A stretch of DNA of 64,000 bases from Mesodorylaimus sp. YZB2_4 (lineage: Eukaryota; Nematoda; Enoplea; Dorylaimida; Dorylaimidae). The notes under the pieces are model-generated. The model saw only the letters and a list, made by a program, of their open reading frames with translations. It had not been told where the DNA came from and did no database searches. Numbering within the stretch: the first letter of the stretch is position 1; each line of letters opens with the position of its first letter. Position numbers and translations under genes: made by a program. Below are positions 1 to 14,915 of this stretch, piece by piece. The stretch lies in assembly GCA_030248295.1 (NCBI GenBank), contig JASANH010000601.1, forward strand, positions 186,001 to 250,000, written 5' to 3'.

Positions 1-40
1 TACGCGGCCGGGTTCGATTCCTGCCGGGAGCAAATGTTTT
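1..40 (+). repeat. tRNA-like B-box at window edge
   Basis: A canonical RNA polymerase III B-box-like motif (GGTTCGATTCC) lies at the very start of the window, followed by CTGCCGGGAGCA. It could be the 3' half of a tRNA gene or of a tRNA-derived SINE. The 5' half is outside the window, so the two cannot be told apart. SINEs with similar boxes occur elsewhere in the window, which favours a SINE. Confidence 0.3.
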
Positions 41-3000
41 CCATTCTTCCTCTGTAACCGACTCCTTGTTCTCGCAGAAGTTATGAAGGCCGCTATAAAA
101 TCTGGACCATGCAGTGAAGAACATCAATTTGGTTCCAGAATCGTGTAATCTGGCTGTGAGATGGTCACGTATTGAAGCATAAATTTCAGCCACTAAAATC
201 GCATGCCCTCATGAACCACCATCTTTAAGGCAAGCCTCAGGGCGTCACCGTCAATTAGTAGCTTGGAAATCCGCGGGGCTTGGAAAAGTTGTTTTGACTG
301 TCGATAACCAGTTGAAGACTGGGTCCAAACACCAGTCACACTGACTCACATTTCCATCACCCTAAAACATGTGATCGCTTCTCCGACCTTGGGAATACTG
401 CTGGAGGAGTTCACCCTCCCACAGTACGGTGCAGAGATGTGTGTGTGGCAGTGCATCTACCCTCCCCATCGATAAGGGCCAGCCAGTGCTCATCACTCAG
501 CTTACCAATCCAAGCGTAATCATAGTGAGGACGGCATTGGAACACCTGTTCCTAAGACTCAAACCCGTGAAGCCAAATCACTCACAAGTTTGGGTCTCAG
601 GGAACTGGTGTCCTTGTTCATCCCCATGGCCCTCTGAAACTCAAACCAACACTGTGTTAACAAACATCCACTCCGACCACGCCACCTAAACATCTAAAAA
701 CTGATCCCATACAGCCTTGAAACCATGGCAGTCAGCGCCCCGTATGACTGGCCTATGTTGCCAGCACAATCCGCAATGCGTTTACATGCTAGCACAACCC
801 ATCGCCCCTAATTACCAGCTATGGATTTTTTTACTGAAAAAAAACACGTGGCCTCAAGTAACGGCAGCTGTTTCTATAGGCAGCGAGAAAAATCATTAGT
901 CTACTCCAGGACCCAGGGCCGTGGCAAACTGGTGTAAGAAGCCAGAATAGGCATCAACAAGTGAGCCATCACATCGACTAGCATCTCCCCTTGCCATCCT
1001 TCCACTTATATCCAACCTCAGCATCAGACCAGCTGTCATAATATAGTCTCCACCAATGGCTAGCCAGTGGCGCCAGCCAGTCAACATCATCAAAGAATCA
1101 GCCGCCCCCGCCTCTAAGCTAAACGTAGAACGAGCAAGAAGCTGCATTTCTCAAAACTGAATACCACCTACCCCTCCAACCCCCTTTGCTCAGAATGGGC
1201 CAGTTGTTTTTATTCCATCCATCTGATTCAACTGCACTGCTTACGGCCTCGACCTACGCGCACCCAATATTCATTACGTCGGCATGATTCCTACGAGACT
1301 GCTTAAAAAACATTCTCTCGGAGGCTGCGTTCTTTGCATAGCTTTCCAATCCGACTGTAATCAAGTGACGATGCGCATTTCGTTCTACGCAGCGCCTTCT
1401 GCATTACTCACGATCAGTCCCTGCGAACCCAGTTCTTCGTCCTACACTCCTCTCAAACATGCCTTTCCCATTCCGAATGGCATACTGTAACCGCTACAGG
1501 TGCTTGCTGGTAACCCGACTCCGCTACAGTAACCCGAGTGCGCATAGTGTGCCATTTCTTGTTCTGACAGCACTACATAATTTTCACAAAACCAAATGCA
1601 CATAAACCAAGAAGACACAAAAACTTGCAAGATGGTTCATTTAATGGATTGATCGTCGATAAGGCTACTCACAGGGTAAGCTAGTAGGTTATACAGTTGC
1701 TTCAAGATGAAGTTCCGAACTATACAACCAACTACCTCAGACTGTGAGCAGCATCCTCCGCCAAGTCGGCAACCAGCCAGACTCGTATAGTCTGCAATCG
1801 GCACCTAGCACGTACAGAAGTCTTGACACCTCTCCCAGCCGATACAGCTCGGCTCGGCACCCGACCGCACCACGCCGCCTAACCTTGCACAATAATTTCC
1901 GAACGCGAGCCAGGTGAAGGAGCTTGGTTTTTGTGAGCACGAGAAAGCACATACGACCATCATGTCAGCCACTGAAGTCAGTCGAGATAAATAGCCGGGT
2001 ATTGGCGTACACTTTTTACCAACGTCGAGCAAACGACGCCGCCGACTCAACACATTTCTGATGCTCGAATGGTCAGTTTTTTGCTTCCATCCAGTACGAT
2101 GAACGAAACCGAAAAACGTCCGCCTCGATTCTCGCTTGAACGAACGACTAGTATTCCAGTCCAACACTTACTATTGTAATCAATTTTCGAATCCGACGCA
2201 ATCTGCACAACCATTACCCCCCCCCCCGATGACTGTATCATTGCCAAACACTTTCCCAACATTCCTAAACAGTCACAACCTTCCGAGCCCATCCTGTTCG
2301 GCTCACCCTCCACCACCACCAACCACCACCGAACTAAGAGCACTCACTTCTGTCTAGCTCTGCTTAGAATGCACCGAGCCAGCTCCATTTCATCGCCCAT
2401 CCCACTTGACGAAAACGAATAAATCAAAAAGCTTCCAAGCACAAAAGCCGCTTTCCGTATCCAAGAATCAAACGAGCAAACTGCTCCTCCAAGCCTGGCG
2501 ACCGAGACTCCAAATCGTCCTATACGCTATCAAAATTACACCCTTCTCCCCGCTCAGACTTAAAAGCGCCGGAAGGAAGAAAAAGGAGACTGACCACTGC
2601 CTCAGAGATTTATTGCCTTTTCCGCTACCGTACGGCCATCTCATATCCGAGGTGGTCGTATTCGGACCGACCAACAGATACCTATCCTCCCCCCGAGTAG
2701 TCAAGACGACTGCACGCAGCTCCTTTTATTATCGCATCCTGAAAGCTGTCTAAGTGGCACTTAGACGTGGATCAGCTTAGAAGACGCCACCTTGCCCGCC
2801 CCCTCAATCATAGCCTTCTAACCGATGAATGCTCTCCACCCGAAAACAGAGCACCTCCCTGCCGACCACAACCGTCCATCACGACCATCCCACTGCCCAC
2901 CTACTGTATGCACACACGTGGTCAAGAATCCCCTTTCTACTATCAAGGCACTCTCGCCACGCCTAATCCAACAACCACACCATCCCAATTTAATCCCTTA

Positions 3001-6000
3001 TCACATCTAAAAATAGCAACCTTTATTCACACCCAATCCATACGGTTCAACTCTGCAATCCCAACTGCTCCACCCACACCCCGAACATGTCCTGGCCACT
3101 TTGCACTGCTCATAACTGGACCCCATCTCACGCACCCTCTAGCCGTAATGACCATAATTTCTAGTATACCACTGCTACTTGTTGCTCAACTATCACCTAC
3201 TAATGTACGCATTCATCACATGGCCACCCCCTGCAATTCAAACTTTACTCTTTGCCAACATAATTTCGCCCCACCCATCGCAGCCTTCGGTGCATATTTC
3301 CTCAATTTATCCCCAAACAACACTCACAACCAGTCAGACACACTTTTATTCGCATCCACCAATCAATGAGCTCATCAAACTGGCCACCAACTTGTCTGTC
3401 TCGAAATGCATTTATCCGACGTCTAGCCATTCCCGGGAGCCCACGTGTTGCCCTAAGCGAGTTATATTCTCCAGACCAGACGACTGCTGCACTGCACATT
3501 ACCCACCGGCTACCTCGCTGTTTATACCACAAACAAACCATCATCTGCTGCCTGGGCTAGTCGTTGCGTCAGCATGCTCTATTTACGTCAGTCTAGCCAC
3601 TCTTCGACTCCAACCAGGAACTGCACCATGCATTCACGTGATTGAGAGCATATACGACACGCTCTTTTCAAATCGTCACCCATCGACTGCAACTCTCATT
3701 CTCCACTTCCCTTTTCCTAAACACCCTGCGATTTCTGACCTCATCTTCTTTATCGCATAAGCTATTGTGATATCCTCAGTTTTTGTCCCAGAGACTTGGA
3801 TCTCTCACATCTCCCACCGCCTGGGTGCGCTAGTTACACTATCCACCTCCAACTGCACCCTTGCAAACAAGTCACAACCCATCACAAATACGCTATCCAT
3901 CTCTTCAACTAACACTCTTCCTACACGCACTGTCGCACCTCCCACCCCTCCAAACCCAGCCTGCACCATTCCATGAACATCCAGCGTCACCACAGGCCCC
4001 TCAGCCACTGTCTTCACTCGCAGACCCAGAATGTGTGTAGTATCTTTAAGAAACCCCACTCATTTTTCATGCAACCCACAAAAATGACGTGTCTAACACA
4101 CGCCTCGTCGTCACAACAAGGAAAAATGCCTGACATATTTCATTAGGTCCAGCTCACTATGTGTCACCCGTCTCTCGCTCGATGCCGTCATTACATTTCC
4201 AACTGATCGCTGCCTCATATTCGACCCGTCCCAGGCCGTACCGTCCACGCTCTTTTCAACCACCTATTCGCCCACCCCGGCGCCAACTGGCACCGCCATT
4301 AAGCATCTATTTTCGATTCGAGCAACACAAATAGGAAACGCAGTGGCCTTCTCTCCCCCTCTCCAATTCGCATTCGTATAACCCTTCTGTTTTGCTCATC
4401 TTATGCGCTCGTCCTACGCAAAATGTACTTGTCCTTCCATGCGCCATTTATGTCTTGTTTTGTATTTTTCATTCATTTTTCGAGCAAAATATGAATAAAC
4501 AGTAGAAATATATTCGACGAATCCACCCGACACAATCTACCCCAGAAGCGAGCTCGTGTTGGTTTTATCACAACACAAGTTCGGATCTACGGGTTGACCG
4601 GATCGAGCAAGCAATGTGTCAATAATTTCAAATAATGAGACTTTTCCACTTCATCACGTTACAAAAACGTAATAAATATACTTTGTTCCGACCAAAGTGC
4701 ACGGAGCAGCCCACTAGTCACGGCGTGCTTAGAAGCGAGTGCCGAGCACGACCGCGTTTCACGTCGACAACATATTTCGAATGATCGAGTCAGTCAGACG
4801 AGTTTATACGCTAGACTCGACGCGACGGCAATGTCACATTCGAATCAGCAAAGGTAAACAGGGCGCAGGCAGGTAGATACAGAGACGAACGGCCGAGCCG
4901 CATACTCGCACGAGCGTAAATGGCCAGACTAAAGGAAACGAACGAGACTTTGGTCGATCTATTGGCGAAACAGGTGAAGAACCTGGGCGCCCTTTACCCA
5001 CCCCCTATTTACCAACAACCCGCCACGCCGAGAGGAGACAGGCACGACTCGCCAGTTCAAGGTCATCCGAGGCCATCCAACCATTCCCCGTCCTAAGACG
5101 AGCCCCGCCACGCGTCACCACGCCTGGCACCGCATCGTCCTGAGAAAGGACAAAAAATATTCTTCCAAAAAATATCCATCCGCCTCTCGAATGCGCAACT
5201 GTCTTGCAGCAAGGTCGAGACAACAGACGGCCAGCCCGAAGATGCACCCATGGCCACCAAGGACGCACCAACAATGCCACCACTAAAGACGAGCCTCCAG
5301 ACCCACCCGCCGCCGTCTCCAATCACCACGAGTAAACAGACTGGCCGAGGGGCGGATGCGATTCCGACAACAGCCCCCTGTCTGCTATAAATAGCCGCCG
5401 GACAGAGACAGGCGCGAGTAAACATCGGGCGGTCACTCGGCACTCGTCCACTGGTCACAATCAATACCCATCCAGGCCCGAAATTGAATCCGGCGCCGGT
5501 CATTTGGCCCTCAGCCGTCTAGACGATGTCTGGACTGACCAGACGAAACCCATACGACTGACCGAATGACCTCGCATAGCCGCATTTTCTGGCATCCGTT
5601 CAAAGGTGTCTGGCGCCGACGCGTCGGTCACTCGAGGTCAATCATCGTCGTCTGACCCCGAATAAACTCCCGTCAACCAAAAAATTCATCTCGTCCTCCG
5701 TCAAGACGGAATTCGAGACATCGCGCCGCACCCGCACCACCCGACCGTCCACTATTCGCACCTTTCGCACACCCAACTTGGCACCAGGACAAAACAACAT
5801 TAGTAACGCATCGATCGCCGCGTGACACAGCTTTCGCTTTGGACCCTACTCAAAGCACTGGTTCGCGCAATGCGGCGTCCTTTGCGTAACGTACGAGTGA
5901 CGTATACGCAACCGAGCCTAACCCGCTATTCAACTTAGACGAATGATCGAGAACGTGGGCGCAAGCTGTTTACGACCGAGATAGCTCACGTGACCGGAAT

Positions 6001-8591
6001 AAGACCAAACCTTCGTCGACCAATTCCCAACCCCGAATGAACAACGCCCGACTCGAGGTTAGCCTTTTTAAAAAAGGACTAGCTTCCGTCATTTCGAGAC
6101 GCCCGAGCAAACAATCGAAAAAAGACGAAGCCATTCGCTTTACTGATGGCCCATTGGTCCGAGAGCAGTCCCGCAGATCTCGGTGCCTAGCCGTGTCCGC
6201 ACCGACCGCTCGCCGCAAATGCCGTCCACCGCACTGAGCAATGAGGAAACAACAACAAGGCGCGGCCGATGACCAGCACCGAATCGAATACTGGCCGGCA
6301 CCGTCGTCGCCGATCGAGAGCCTTGATTCTTTGAATTCGCGGATAGCGAGACGGCAGCCCCTTCCTGCCCGTGCACGCACGATGACGACGGTGGACGTTG
6401 ATAAACACATCGCCGTACCGCCTCGTACCAGCCGACAGACATTTCTCCCTTCCCCTTTCCACTCGCCACTCGTTATATACACGCACGACAGGCCTTCGAT
6501 TTTCTCCTCCCCTACACATTCGCTCCACGCTCGACGACTAGACGACGCTAAATAAGCGCTGACGTGGCGCTTAAACCTTCCATTCTATACCTAACTTCGC
6601 GCCAAAACGGAAGCCACCGCCTTCGCTCGCCTTCTCTCTATTTCGCTCACGGCCCATTCGATGACGCAGCACATTCGTGACTCGAAAACTAATCATCCCC
6701 AACGTCATCCTCCTGCCTTGCTTCACTTTCAAGCTAACTTCGTATTTTATCTCCCCAAGCCGCGTCGTGACGCCTCGCCCACCCACTCATCGGTGCCCGT
6801 TCGCATTCCTCTCATTCATTCCATACCACTCACACAACCACCGACCTAAGACCAGCGTGACTCGCTCGCGTAGGTCCCCCCCCTCGAGGACGTACCGTTT
6901 ATGAGAAATACAAAAAACACTAAGCAACTCAAATGACTCACACAACTACATTATTGACAACTAAAAAGCCGCACACTCCTCTCACAACAACTCTACTGTC
7001 GTCCTAGGCTTCTAAAAATTCCTCCCATCAATCATGCCGCAGGAAAACCAACTCTAAACACTTGCCACCAACCGAAGAAGAAAAACAAAATTGTTGATTT
7101 ACACCCTCGTTCATGTGTACTAGCCATTTTTGGACTAGCTCCAAAAACTATCGATCGATGAACTTCAGTTCACTATGCAAAGGGACTGACACTCTTCCAC
7201 ACCCCCATTCCTACCACGCCAGTACATGCCAGCTGCCAAGCAGACCAAGAAAATGCCACTGCCTTCCATCGTTCACATCTTTAATTACGCCACGTCAGCC
7301 CCGAGCAGATAGATCAAGCCACGAACCTTCTAGTGCCAGTGCCACTGCCAATCCCACGCCAGCCCCCACTAATATATACACTCATCCCGCCCACCCCTGG
7401 CCGAGTGTGAATAAGCTTAGACAAGCCCCTCATTGAATCACCATAATGGGCTTAGACAGCACAAAAACGCCAGATGTCCTTTGAGCATAAGGCCAAGCTG
7501 AGTCAGTCTTTGTCTCAGCACCCAACACAAACCGCTTATTCCCAAACCAACACGCACAATAGCCCAGCTTTGTCCATCCTCCTACACGCTAATTCACATC
7601 AAACATCATGCTTATGTTTCACCATATCAACCAAACGCAGGTACGAGCACTCGAGGGTGACACCCTCTCAACCATCCACTTTTCATATCTCATATTTGAC
7701 TACTGTCCAATTCATCTGGTCAAATCTCGCATCAGAATGACTCGATGCTCTCACAGCCATGATCATCTCTCCCCCACTTCTTACAGACCACCATCACACC
7801 TGCTTGCTTTGTATTGTGTTACCGCTTATTCGTCGGGTGCAGCGTCATGTGTTTGGATAAGAAGTACAGTAAAATAGCAAAATAGCTTTTGGCCACCCAT
7901 ACCTGATGCCCTGGTGCCTGATACCTGCAGTCCAACCTAAGCAATCAATCCAATCGTCTACTTACCCGATCAACGGCCATCCAATTCGCACAAACCATTC
8001 TTCAAACTCGCCCAACGATCGGCTGCTATTCGCGGCCACCTTGCAACTTCGAAAAGGAATCTATCAAGAAAAAAGTTGATTTCAATATAATCTTGAATAG
8101 TATCCCACAGCACTTCTTTTCTTTCCCACTATCTTACTGCGCGTCTGTGTTTCGTTTTCGGTTGCTGCAGAACAATTAACAGCAACAAAATCATTTTTCC
8201 CCTGCTGAATCTTTTTTTATCAACCTATATCTTTTTGTTCCCAGTCGGATGCCAACTATCTCCTTTCATGCACGACAAACTGGTATGGCCAAGGAGTTAC
8301 TAGAATGAAAAACCTACATTACACAAAAAAGCCTCCTTTTTTCAATTTCCAAATATATTCTTCGACTTTCAAAGTGATCTAAGACCTGCGTGCGATTGCC
8401 GAAAATCCAAAGTCAGGCCAATGGCACTCCCACATACTCGCTGAAGAAACACAACAGTCCAAATATGCAGATGAAAAAACGGGTTTCTTACAGGCTCTCA
8501 CAGGTTCATCCTCCAGCATAACTGTAACACCAACCATGACAATCATGTTGCTAAAGGTACAAGTCAAAACCTCAATTTGAATTCATGTCGT
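41..8591. other. Gene-poor region, C/A-rich on + strand
   Basis: I find no conserved protein or exon with convincing splice sites here. Open frames on both strands are low-complexity (Pro/Thr/His/Ser-rich) and follow from base composition. From about 2 kb onward the + strand is rich in C and A and poor in G; for example 3001-3060 contains 19 C and 4 G by hand count. A C10 run lies at 2218-2227. The asymmetry is the kind seen in long transcribed introns, here implying minus-strand transcription, but no exon was recognised. Confidence 0.5.
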
Positions 8592-8692
8592 CTCATGTCA
8601 TACTTCACCCATAGCCAAGCACTATACAGCGCACTCGAGGGCTAAGGACCACATTTGACAATCATTTTTTACCCAGGTGGGACTCGAACTTT
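8592..8692 (-). repeat. SINE family A, copy 1 (3' part)
   Basis: Read on the minus strand this has a B-box-like GTTCGAGTCC followed by CACCTGGGTAAAAAATGATTGTCA, then a 'CCTTAGCCCTCGAGTGCGCT' block and a tail containing AAGTATGACATGA. The same order of blocks occurs at 9239-9410 and 45383-45524. The 5' tRNA-like half with the A-box is missing or diverged. Confidence 0.7.
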
Positions 8693-8929
8693 ATACTCCT
8701 TCACACGTGTTATGTTCTACTATTTCGTGACTAAATATCTGATCGTTCTGTATCTTTAAAGACCCTGGACATACTCTCGCGCAAACTGGATTAGTTTTGG
8801 CCCAAAGATATCCCATCAAGGGTAAACCCTGATCATCACATGGCCGCCATATATGCACCGCCTTAGTGCATCACATCAATCAACTGATCCTGCATAATCT
8901 GACACCTGATAAGATGCCTGACAAGGAGT

Positions 8930-9130
8930 AAGCCTTGGCGGTCGCGGTAATGCAGCGGTTCGGCGTTTGTCTCTCCGTATTGCTTTGGAGCGAGCGGCTG
9001 GACTCGTCCTGGCTTCGATCCTCGGTGATTGAGGCTGGTTTGCGTATCAAAAAACCCTCGCTGACCTTGCACGCCAGGCCTCACCCGGTACCGTCGAGGT
9101 GTTCCGAGCGGGGAGACGCAAGCCAAACGA
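8930..9130 (+). repeat. SINE-like family B, copy 1
   Basis: A tRNA-like head (GTCGCGGTAATGCAGCGGTTC) and a B-box-like GGCTTCGATCCT are followed by a tail with CTTGCACGCCAGGC and CACCCGGTACCGTC. The tail blocks CTTGCAC-CC-GGC and ACCCGGTACCGTC recur at about 37855-37900. This suggests a second tRNA-derived family that sits directly upstream of a family A copy. Confidence 0.4.
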
Positions 9131-9238
9131 GGAGACAGTCTCGGCTGTCGAGCGCCAGAGTCCACCCGCCATCGTCCGAGGAAGGCAATGTCCAGTCCAG
9201 GATGGAGGTGATCCCAACCGAGACGCAGAGTGGCGCCC

Positions 9239-9410
9239 GGGTCGTGGCCTAGAGCGGTTAAGGCGTCTGCCTCTTACGCTGGGTGCGCACTTACAGGGGA
9301 GGGTTCGACTCCCGCCTGGGTAAAAAGTGATTGTCATATATGGGCTCCTTAGCCCTCGAGTGCGCTGCAAAGTGCTTGGCTATGGATAAAGTATGACATG
9401 GCATGACACG
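9239..9410 (+). repeat. SINE family A, copy 2 (most complete)
   Basis: This is a tRNA-derived short interspersed element. The tRNA-like head carries an A-box-like TGGCCTAGAGCGG and a B-box GGTTCGACTCC about 50 bases later, spacing typical of a pol III promoter. The unrelated body contains TGATTGTCATATATGGGCTCC and CTCGAGTGCGCT, and the tail is TATGGATAAAGTATGACATGGCATGAC. The head looks like a Leu/Ser-type tRNA (GGTTAAGGCGTCTGCCTC). Copies lie at 8592-8692, 45383-45524 and 62207-62300. Confidence 0.8.
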
Positions 9411-12400
9411 GTGTACAGTCGAGATGCCCTCGCAGAGGTACGCTGCCGTGTGAACCGGTCTCCCCCCCATAGCCTTGCTAACCCGGTATAGGCAAAAGAT
9501 TTGAGTATAACAACTCATCACTTAAAAGAAAAATTACTGTTTGCGGACGAAATTACGTGACATTCTCTGCCCGATGAGCAAGTGTACCACAGACACAGAC
9601 CATCAGTGTTTCGCTCGAGGACAATCTGGTCAACGTTTCAGTGCTCTTTGACCACCAGAATGGAGTGCGGCTATGATTGTGAGTTTTATCGACCCTGCCT
9701 ACAAACGGGTTATCTCACTCACTCAGTCTACCAACATCGTAGGGATGCTTGCTTTGACCAACCTGCTGACGCCAATACGACCAGCACGGCGAACACTGCT
9801 TTCTGTCATCTAATCGTAAGCATAATCTCTTAAATACCAAGGTGCTTGTACTGTGCCACATCATGTGCACACTATGCCAACTTCTACTCATTTTCTCACA
9901 GACATACTCCAATCCCCAATATGTTACAGCAGCTAACAGGTTTTCTTCTTTTGTATCTGTACAATTGACAGTCTCGTCTACTCTATACACTGACTCTTGC
10001 ATTCGCCACGGTATGCTATACTGTAAAGCCAGTAGTGCTTCAGTCGGTGATTCGGCACGTCAACCAGTCAACTTAATGTTTCACCTGTCCTTGACTGCCC
10101 CGAGCTCTCTGGAATTCTTGCTGCCCAGGCCTAATCACTGACTCAGGGATGCACCACCCTGCAGGTGATAGCGTGTTACACATAAGTCGTGTGCCAGACG
10201 CGACACCCGAAGCAGAACGACCCGAGTATAAACCATTCTGACTTCATATTGGGGCAGGTGGCAAAAACCCAAAACCAGTACTGTACCCGTATTGCACACA
10301 AATCGATCCATCTCTCGTAGAAAGTCTTCCCTCCTAAACACGTCTGTTCATGTAAAATTAGTTATCACACTTGACCAATCCTGCTTCTTATCAATGTAAA
10401 TCATGTTCCTCCCCTTAATCCAATCTAACTTCACGCTATTCCCGTCACGATCCGACCATGCCAAAAACGCTGATTAAACTAGACCCCATCTGTCACGACT
10501 GCATTAACCAGCAGCTTGTCCTCTAATCATACACCGCAAAATGCCACATCAACACCAACTGTCGACCATTCGCATGTTCTATGCCAAACTCAATTCCATG
10601 AGCGACGCGAGGTAGATGATAAAAGACTCAAGAAAACCGCCACCGCATTCAGAATCGGTCCAATACGTCCTTCACTATCCCAACATACATCGACCATTTT
10701 TTACGTCCAAGCCGCACCGCCGACACGACTTCTATTCGCCCATTCATCACGCGACCTTGAGGCTTACTGTAGTCCAACACGCCACATTGGCACTCCTCTT
10801 CCTCCGCATTGGCGCCTTAATGTTCCCCCAGTCGATACTAAGCTAACAACCGACGCCGAGCCAAGACGTAGCCCTTCCATAAGCAATTTCTTTCGCCCAC
10901 CATTTTCAACCAAAGCTACCAGGCTGATTCAAATTCTAGCATTTTCTTTAACTCAATGTCACGAACGAATGCAGTCGACTGAAAAATCACCGTTTTCATG
11001 CCCAACGTCACTGACTGACGATGAGACTCGGCACAAGTCAAGTCCATCAATTCTGAATCGCGACTCACAGTTGCGTCGATCTTGAATCCGTGTTGGATAT
11101 GACATCCAACATGACCGCGTACAGTATCCGTCCGATCCCATCCCATCCACACACCACAACAAGCTTCCCCGGCACACCACACAACCAAAGTCAATCCGAC
11201 CGAGCGAGCAGCCGACGATGGAATGGAATGACTAGAGGTGCTAGTGCCAACAACAAAACTACAGTCCCAGGCAAACGAAGAGAGATCTTTTTTTACGTCG
11301 TCCTTCCGTCCATGAGAAACGAAATAGTCTGCACAGATTCGACTTGGACAAAGAAACGGGTCGCAAGGCCAGTATTTTTACGTCGTCGCCAAAAATACGT
11401 CTTACATATTTTCTCTCCTTGCACATACGTACACCCACACGACTGGTACCGACTAGTCAAAAATCTAGGCTAGCTGTATTTTTCAAAAATGCCTACCCGA
11501 CCTATGTTCGAGTCGAGTCGATCGTTCAAATAAAACACCACCACCACCTTTCCACACGCAAACACAAAACTAGAACAGCACCCATCAACATTACGATGGC
11601 CTCGAGCGTCAAAAAACCACCTAAAAACTAACCTGGAAAAAAGAAACCCACTTACGTACAGACATGTTTTCCGCCATTCCACCGTCCGCACCTTCCAACC
11701 CGAATCGACTATCCTATTCCTATCCGAGACTGTATACCGTGCTTCGGCTTCCCGAACCCTGCCCCCACCACAACGACGCCGAGACAAGGACGAGACGCCT
11801 TGGGCTTTTTCAACGGCGCACCTACGACAAGGGACCATACGATACGCTCCAAATTCTTATTTCCATCAACCAGCATGCGTTTGACTGTAACGACTGCTTT
11901 GCTACTGTCGCCGCCGTCAAAACTCGTTTGCCTTCATTGCTCGTCCCCTCCTAACCAGTCTAGGCCCAACCAAAAGGGGCGGTTCTACGCCACCATACGC
12001 CTCGCTTACTAACGTATCGTATTCGCCTGATATGGTACACCTATTGTCACAAAACGGCGACCAGACGCGTTTTTCTCCTTCGACCCCGACACGTCGTTCG
12101 TGCCCCCCGCTCAATCCAAAAATACGCAAAGAATAAAAAAGCCGACTCGCAATACTTTTCGCACACACCACACGGATTCACAACCGCCGTCCCTAAGGCC
12201 AGACAGACGACATTTGGAAGAGGTCACGGACTGATTGCTTCATTCCTACATCCAGGACCGCACTAAATCTCGGCCCCAAATTCGAATATGCCCTTGTGCA
12301 TACCCATAAGGCTACCATGCGTCAAGTTCGGCTGCCTGGTATCAAGCTGGGTGCTGACACAATGCGACACCTTGTCCCACCCACACCGTTGCGTCTAGGC

Positions 12401-14405
12401 ATGACACAGGTTCGTCCATCACTGCTCATCCTACTCCCCAGCCCCCACTCACCCTCTGCTTTGTCTCCGACCAATCGCTTTGGCTGGCGTGGGCGCGACA
12501 TCGCCTTCCGACCAATCAGCGCCCGACCATCATCCCAAATGGTTTACTGTATCGCGCGCCTGACCACTGGCCACTCGGCCCATCATTTTATTGGTCGACC
12601 ACTCAAATACGTCCGGTCATTCGTTCTGAAACGAGAAAATCAAAATCGAAGTTTTAAATAATGCTCTTCGAATAAACATCCTAATTTTCAACCTCGGCCG
12701 ACTTCTTCGTAAATTAAGATAATTTCAAATCTCTTGAAAAACACCTTTTTTCTAAGAGCTTAACGATCAGAATCTTTTGTTCCGAATCTTTCCGAGAAAC
12801 CATTCTTTTTCAAATAATCATCAAGCTTCCACCCACGCAGTCCCCGATTGCACCCAAGCTCTTGTAACTTTTTCCATTTGCCACACATCATTTTTTTTCG
12901 CTTACTTTATTTTTCCAATGTTTCTTTTCGCTCGTCTACTTTTTTCTTCCTTTTTATCGTTCGTATTGCTTTTTCTCGCAGACGGTCTCGTCCATCGCCG
13001 AGAAAGAACGTGCCACTCGAAAAAGTCTAAAATGAAAAGCAAAAAACCAGAATATAGATAACCTTCCTTATCGGGTAAAGGTAAACTGGGCATCAAAGCC
13101 AAAGCCCCCGGCATAGTACACGTAAAAAACAGTAAGCACAAAAAACCTCGGTGACGCATTGCCTTCAATACATCCAAGTCAAAAAAACTCGGCTGGCACC
13201 GACCGCCTTGCACTTCCATTCCCTCATCGAACCTTATTGATTTTCATAAAAAACAACTGGCCAGCCGCATAAAAAAGGACGCATGAAAGGTTTGTGTTGT
13301 TACCCATCCAGACATAGCAAGATCCCGACTCGACCCCGGCCATCTATGCCGGACTTCGGAAACCATCATCCGACAAGAATCCGAAATAACCTTTTTTACG
13401 CAGCCGAATCTTTTGATCAAAATGCAAAAAAAGACATAAATGCACAATCAAGAATGTTCCAGACGTCAGCTAACCTAGAGCACAAATTTCAATACTGAAC
13501 TAACGCCGAGCCAACATTTTAGCCAGTCATGCGCCGTCTGGTCACGTGACGATTAGCTGCCTTCGCGCTGCTACGGCTACATCGATTGGTCGTCGTCGCC
13601 TGGTTAAACTAGGCTGCCCCGCCTAGGCCAGCTAATCCAAGCTGAAAAGGTGCAAAAAAAGACCTCTCGCGCAATTTGTCGACTGATGCTCAACTAGTTG
13701 AATCTTAATTTGGCATATGCAAAGCTTAAAAAGAATGCATTTGCTAAAAACAAAACTCATCTTCCTTCTTCGCACGATCCGTACCACGATTGCACTCCAG
13801 ACCGATCTTTTCCTCATTTGCATAGCGCACAAAATCGCTAAATGCACTCTTATTTTCACTATCCCAGACACTGAACCTTAGCTGTGCACATCAAAAGGTT
13901 CACCCAAGAAGTCATTGGACTGCTCAGCAAGGTGTAGTAAAAGAGAGGTATCTCCTTGAAATCAAGCTTAACCCACCCTTCTCCTCCCCCTAGCAAACCC
14001 TTTGCACCCATCACACCGAGCTAACACGACCAAGTGCACGCTGCAAACAGATTAGTAAAAACCAAAACTTGCACATACTTTATGAAGAGCCATTGGCAAT
14101 TTAGGACTAGCACCGAGACAGCACTTTATCTTAGGCCCCCTGACTCAGTCATCGACCAACGTCGCCCAGACACAGACCAGACAGTATTCAGACGATGGGC
14201 AATTTACGTGTACGACTGAACACGCGCACACTCGGCGAATAGACGAGCTGAAACACCCGACCAGAAGCCCATAATGGCCAGGCACCGTCACCACCACTTG
14301 GTACATACACTGCCCCCATCAACCCACCCACACTCACCGTAAAAAACCAGACGAGCTCAACATTCGCTCTAGTGAATCCGTTAGACGGATCATCTCATCC
14401 TTCTA

Positions 14406-14418
14406 CCCCCCCCCCCCC
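14406..14418 (+). repeat. Poly-C tract (C13)
   Basis: A mononucleotide C13 run followed by A6. It is one of at least seven C/G runs of 10 or more in the window. Confidence 0.95.
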
Positions 14419-14897
14419 AAAAAACACACCTACGCAGTATTCTCGATTCCACTAAACTTCGTAACAAAAGGAATCGATACTTGCTCTGTCCCGGCCTCCA
14501 CACACCCACAATTGCTTGTCACGCACTGATAAGGGCCTGCATGGCCGCTAGGAAGCATTCACTCACTTCCATCTACAGATAAGCTTATCACCAGATCTCT
14601 TATCACAATCTCACAGCAATCTCTTACCCCTGCCTCATCAGACTGTTCGATCGGTCCAACGAACGTCCCATTCAAAACTACAGTATGCCGAGACTGTAAC
14701 AGCATTTCAAGCGCCACCTCCTCGGCCAAAGTCGAAACGAGACAAACTGGCGATTGAAAAGATCATGGCCATCTCTTTTCCACTGCCTCAATTTTTTCAA
14801 CTAATAAAAAACTCCAATAACCATAGTGTCGTTGACCATGGCCGAGAAAGTTCCTTGATTATAACCATAGTTTATAATAGAATAAGTTTTCAAAAAT

Positions 14898-14915
14898 CAC
14901 ACACACACACACACC
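14898..14915 (+). repeat. CA microsatellite
   Basis: About nine CA dinucleotides in tandem. Confidence 0.95.

Noticed and set aside
2767..3369. Open frame of 200 codons on the + strand, Pro/Thr/His-rich
   Set aside because: It lies in the C/A-rich tract where several overlapping long frames occur on both strands; no domain, no splice signals, and amino-acid content follows the base bias.
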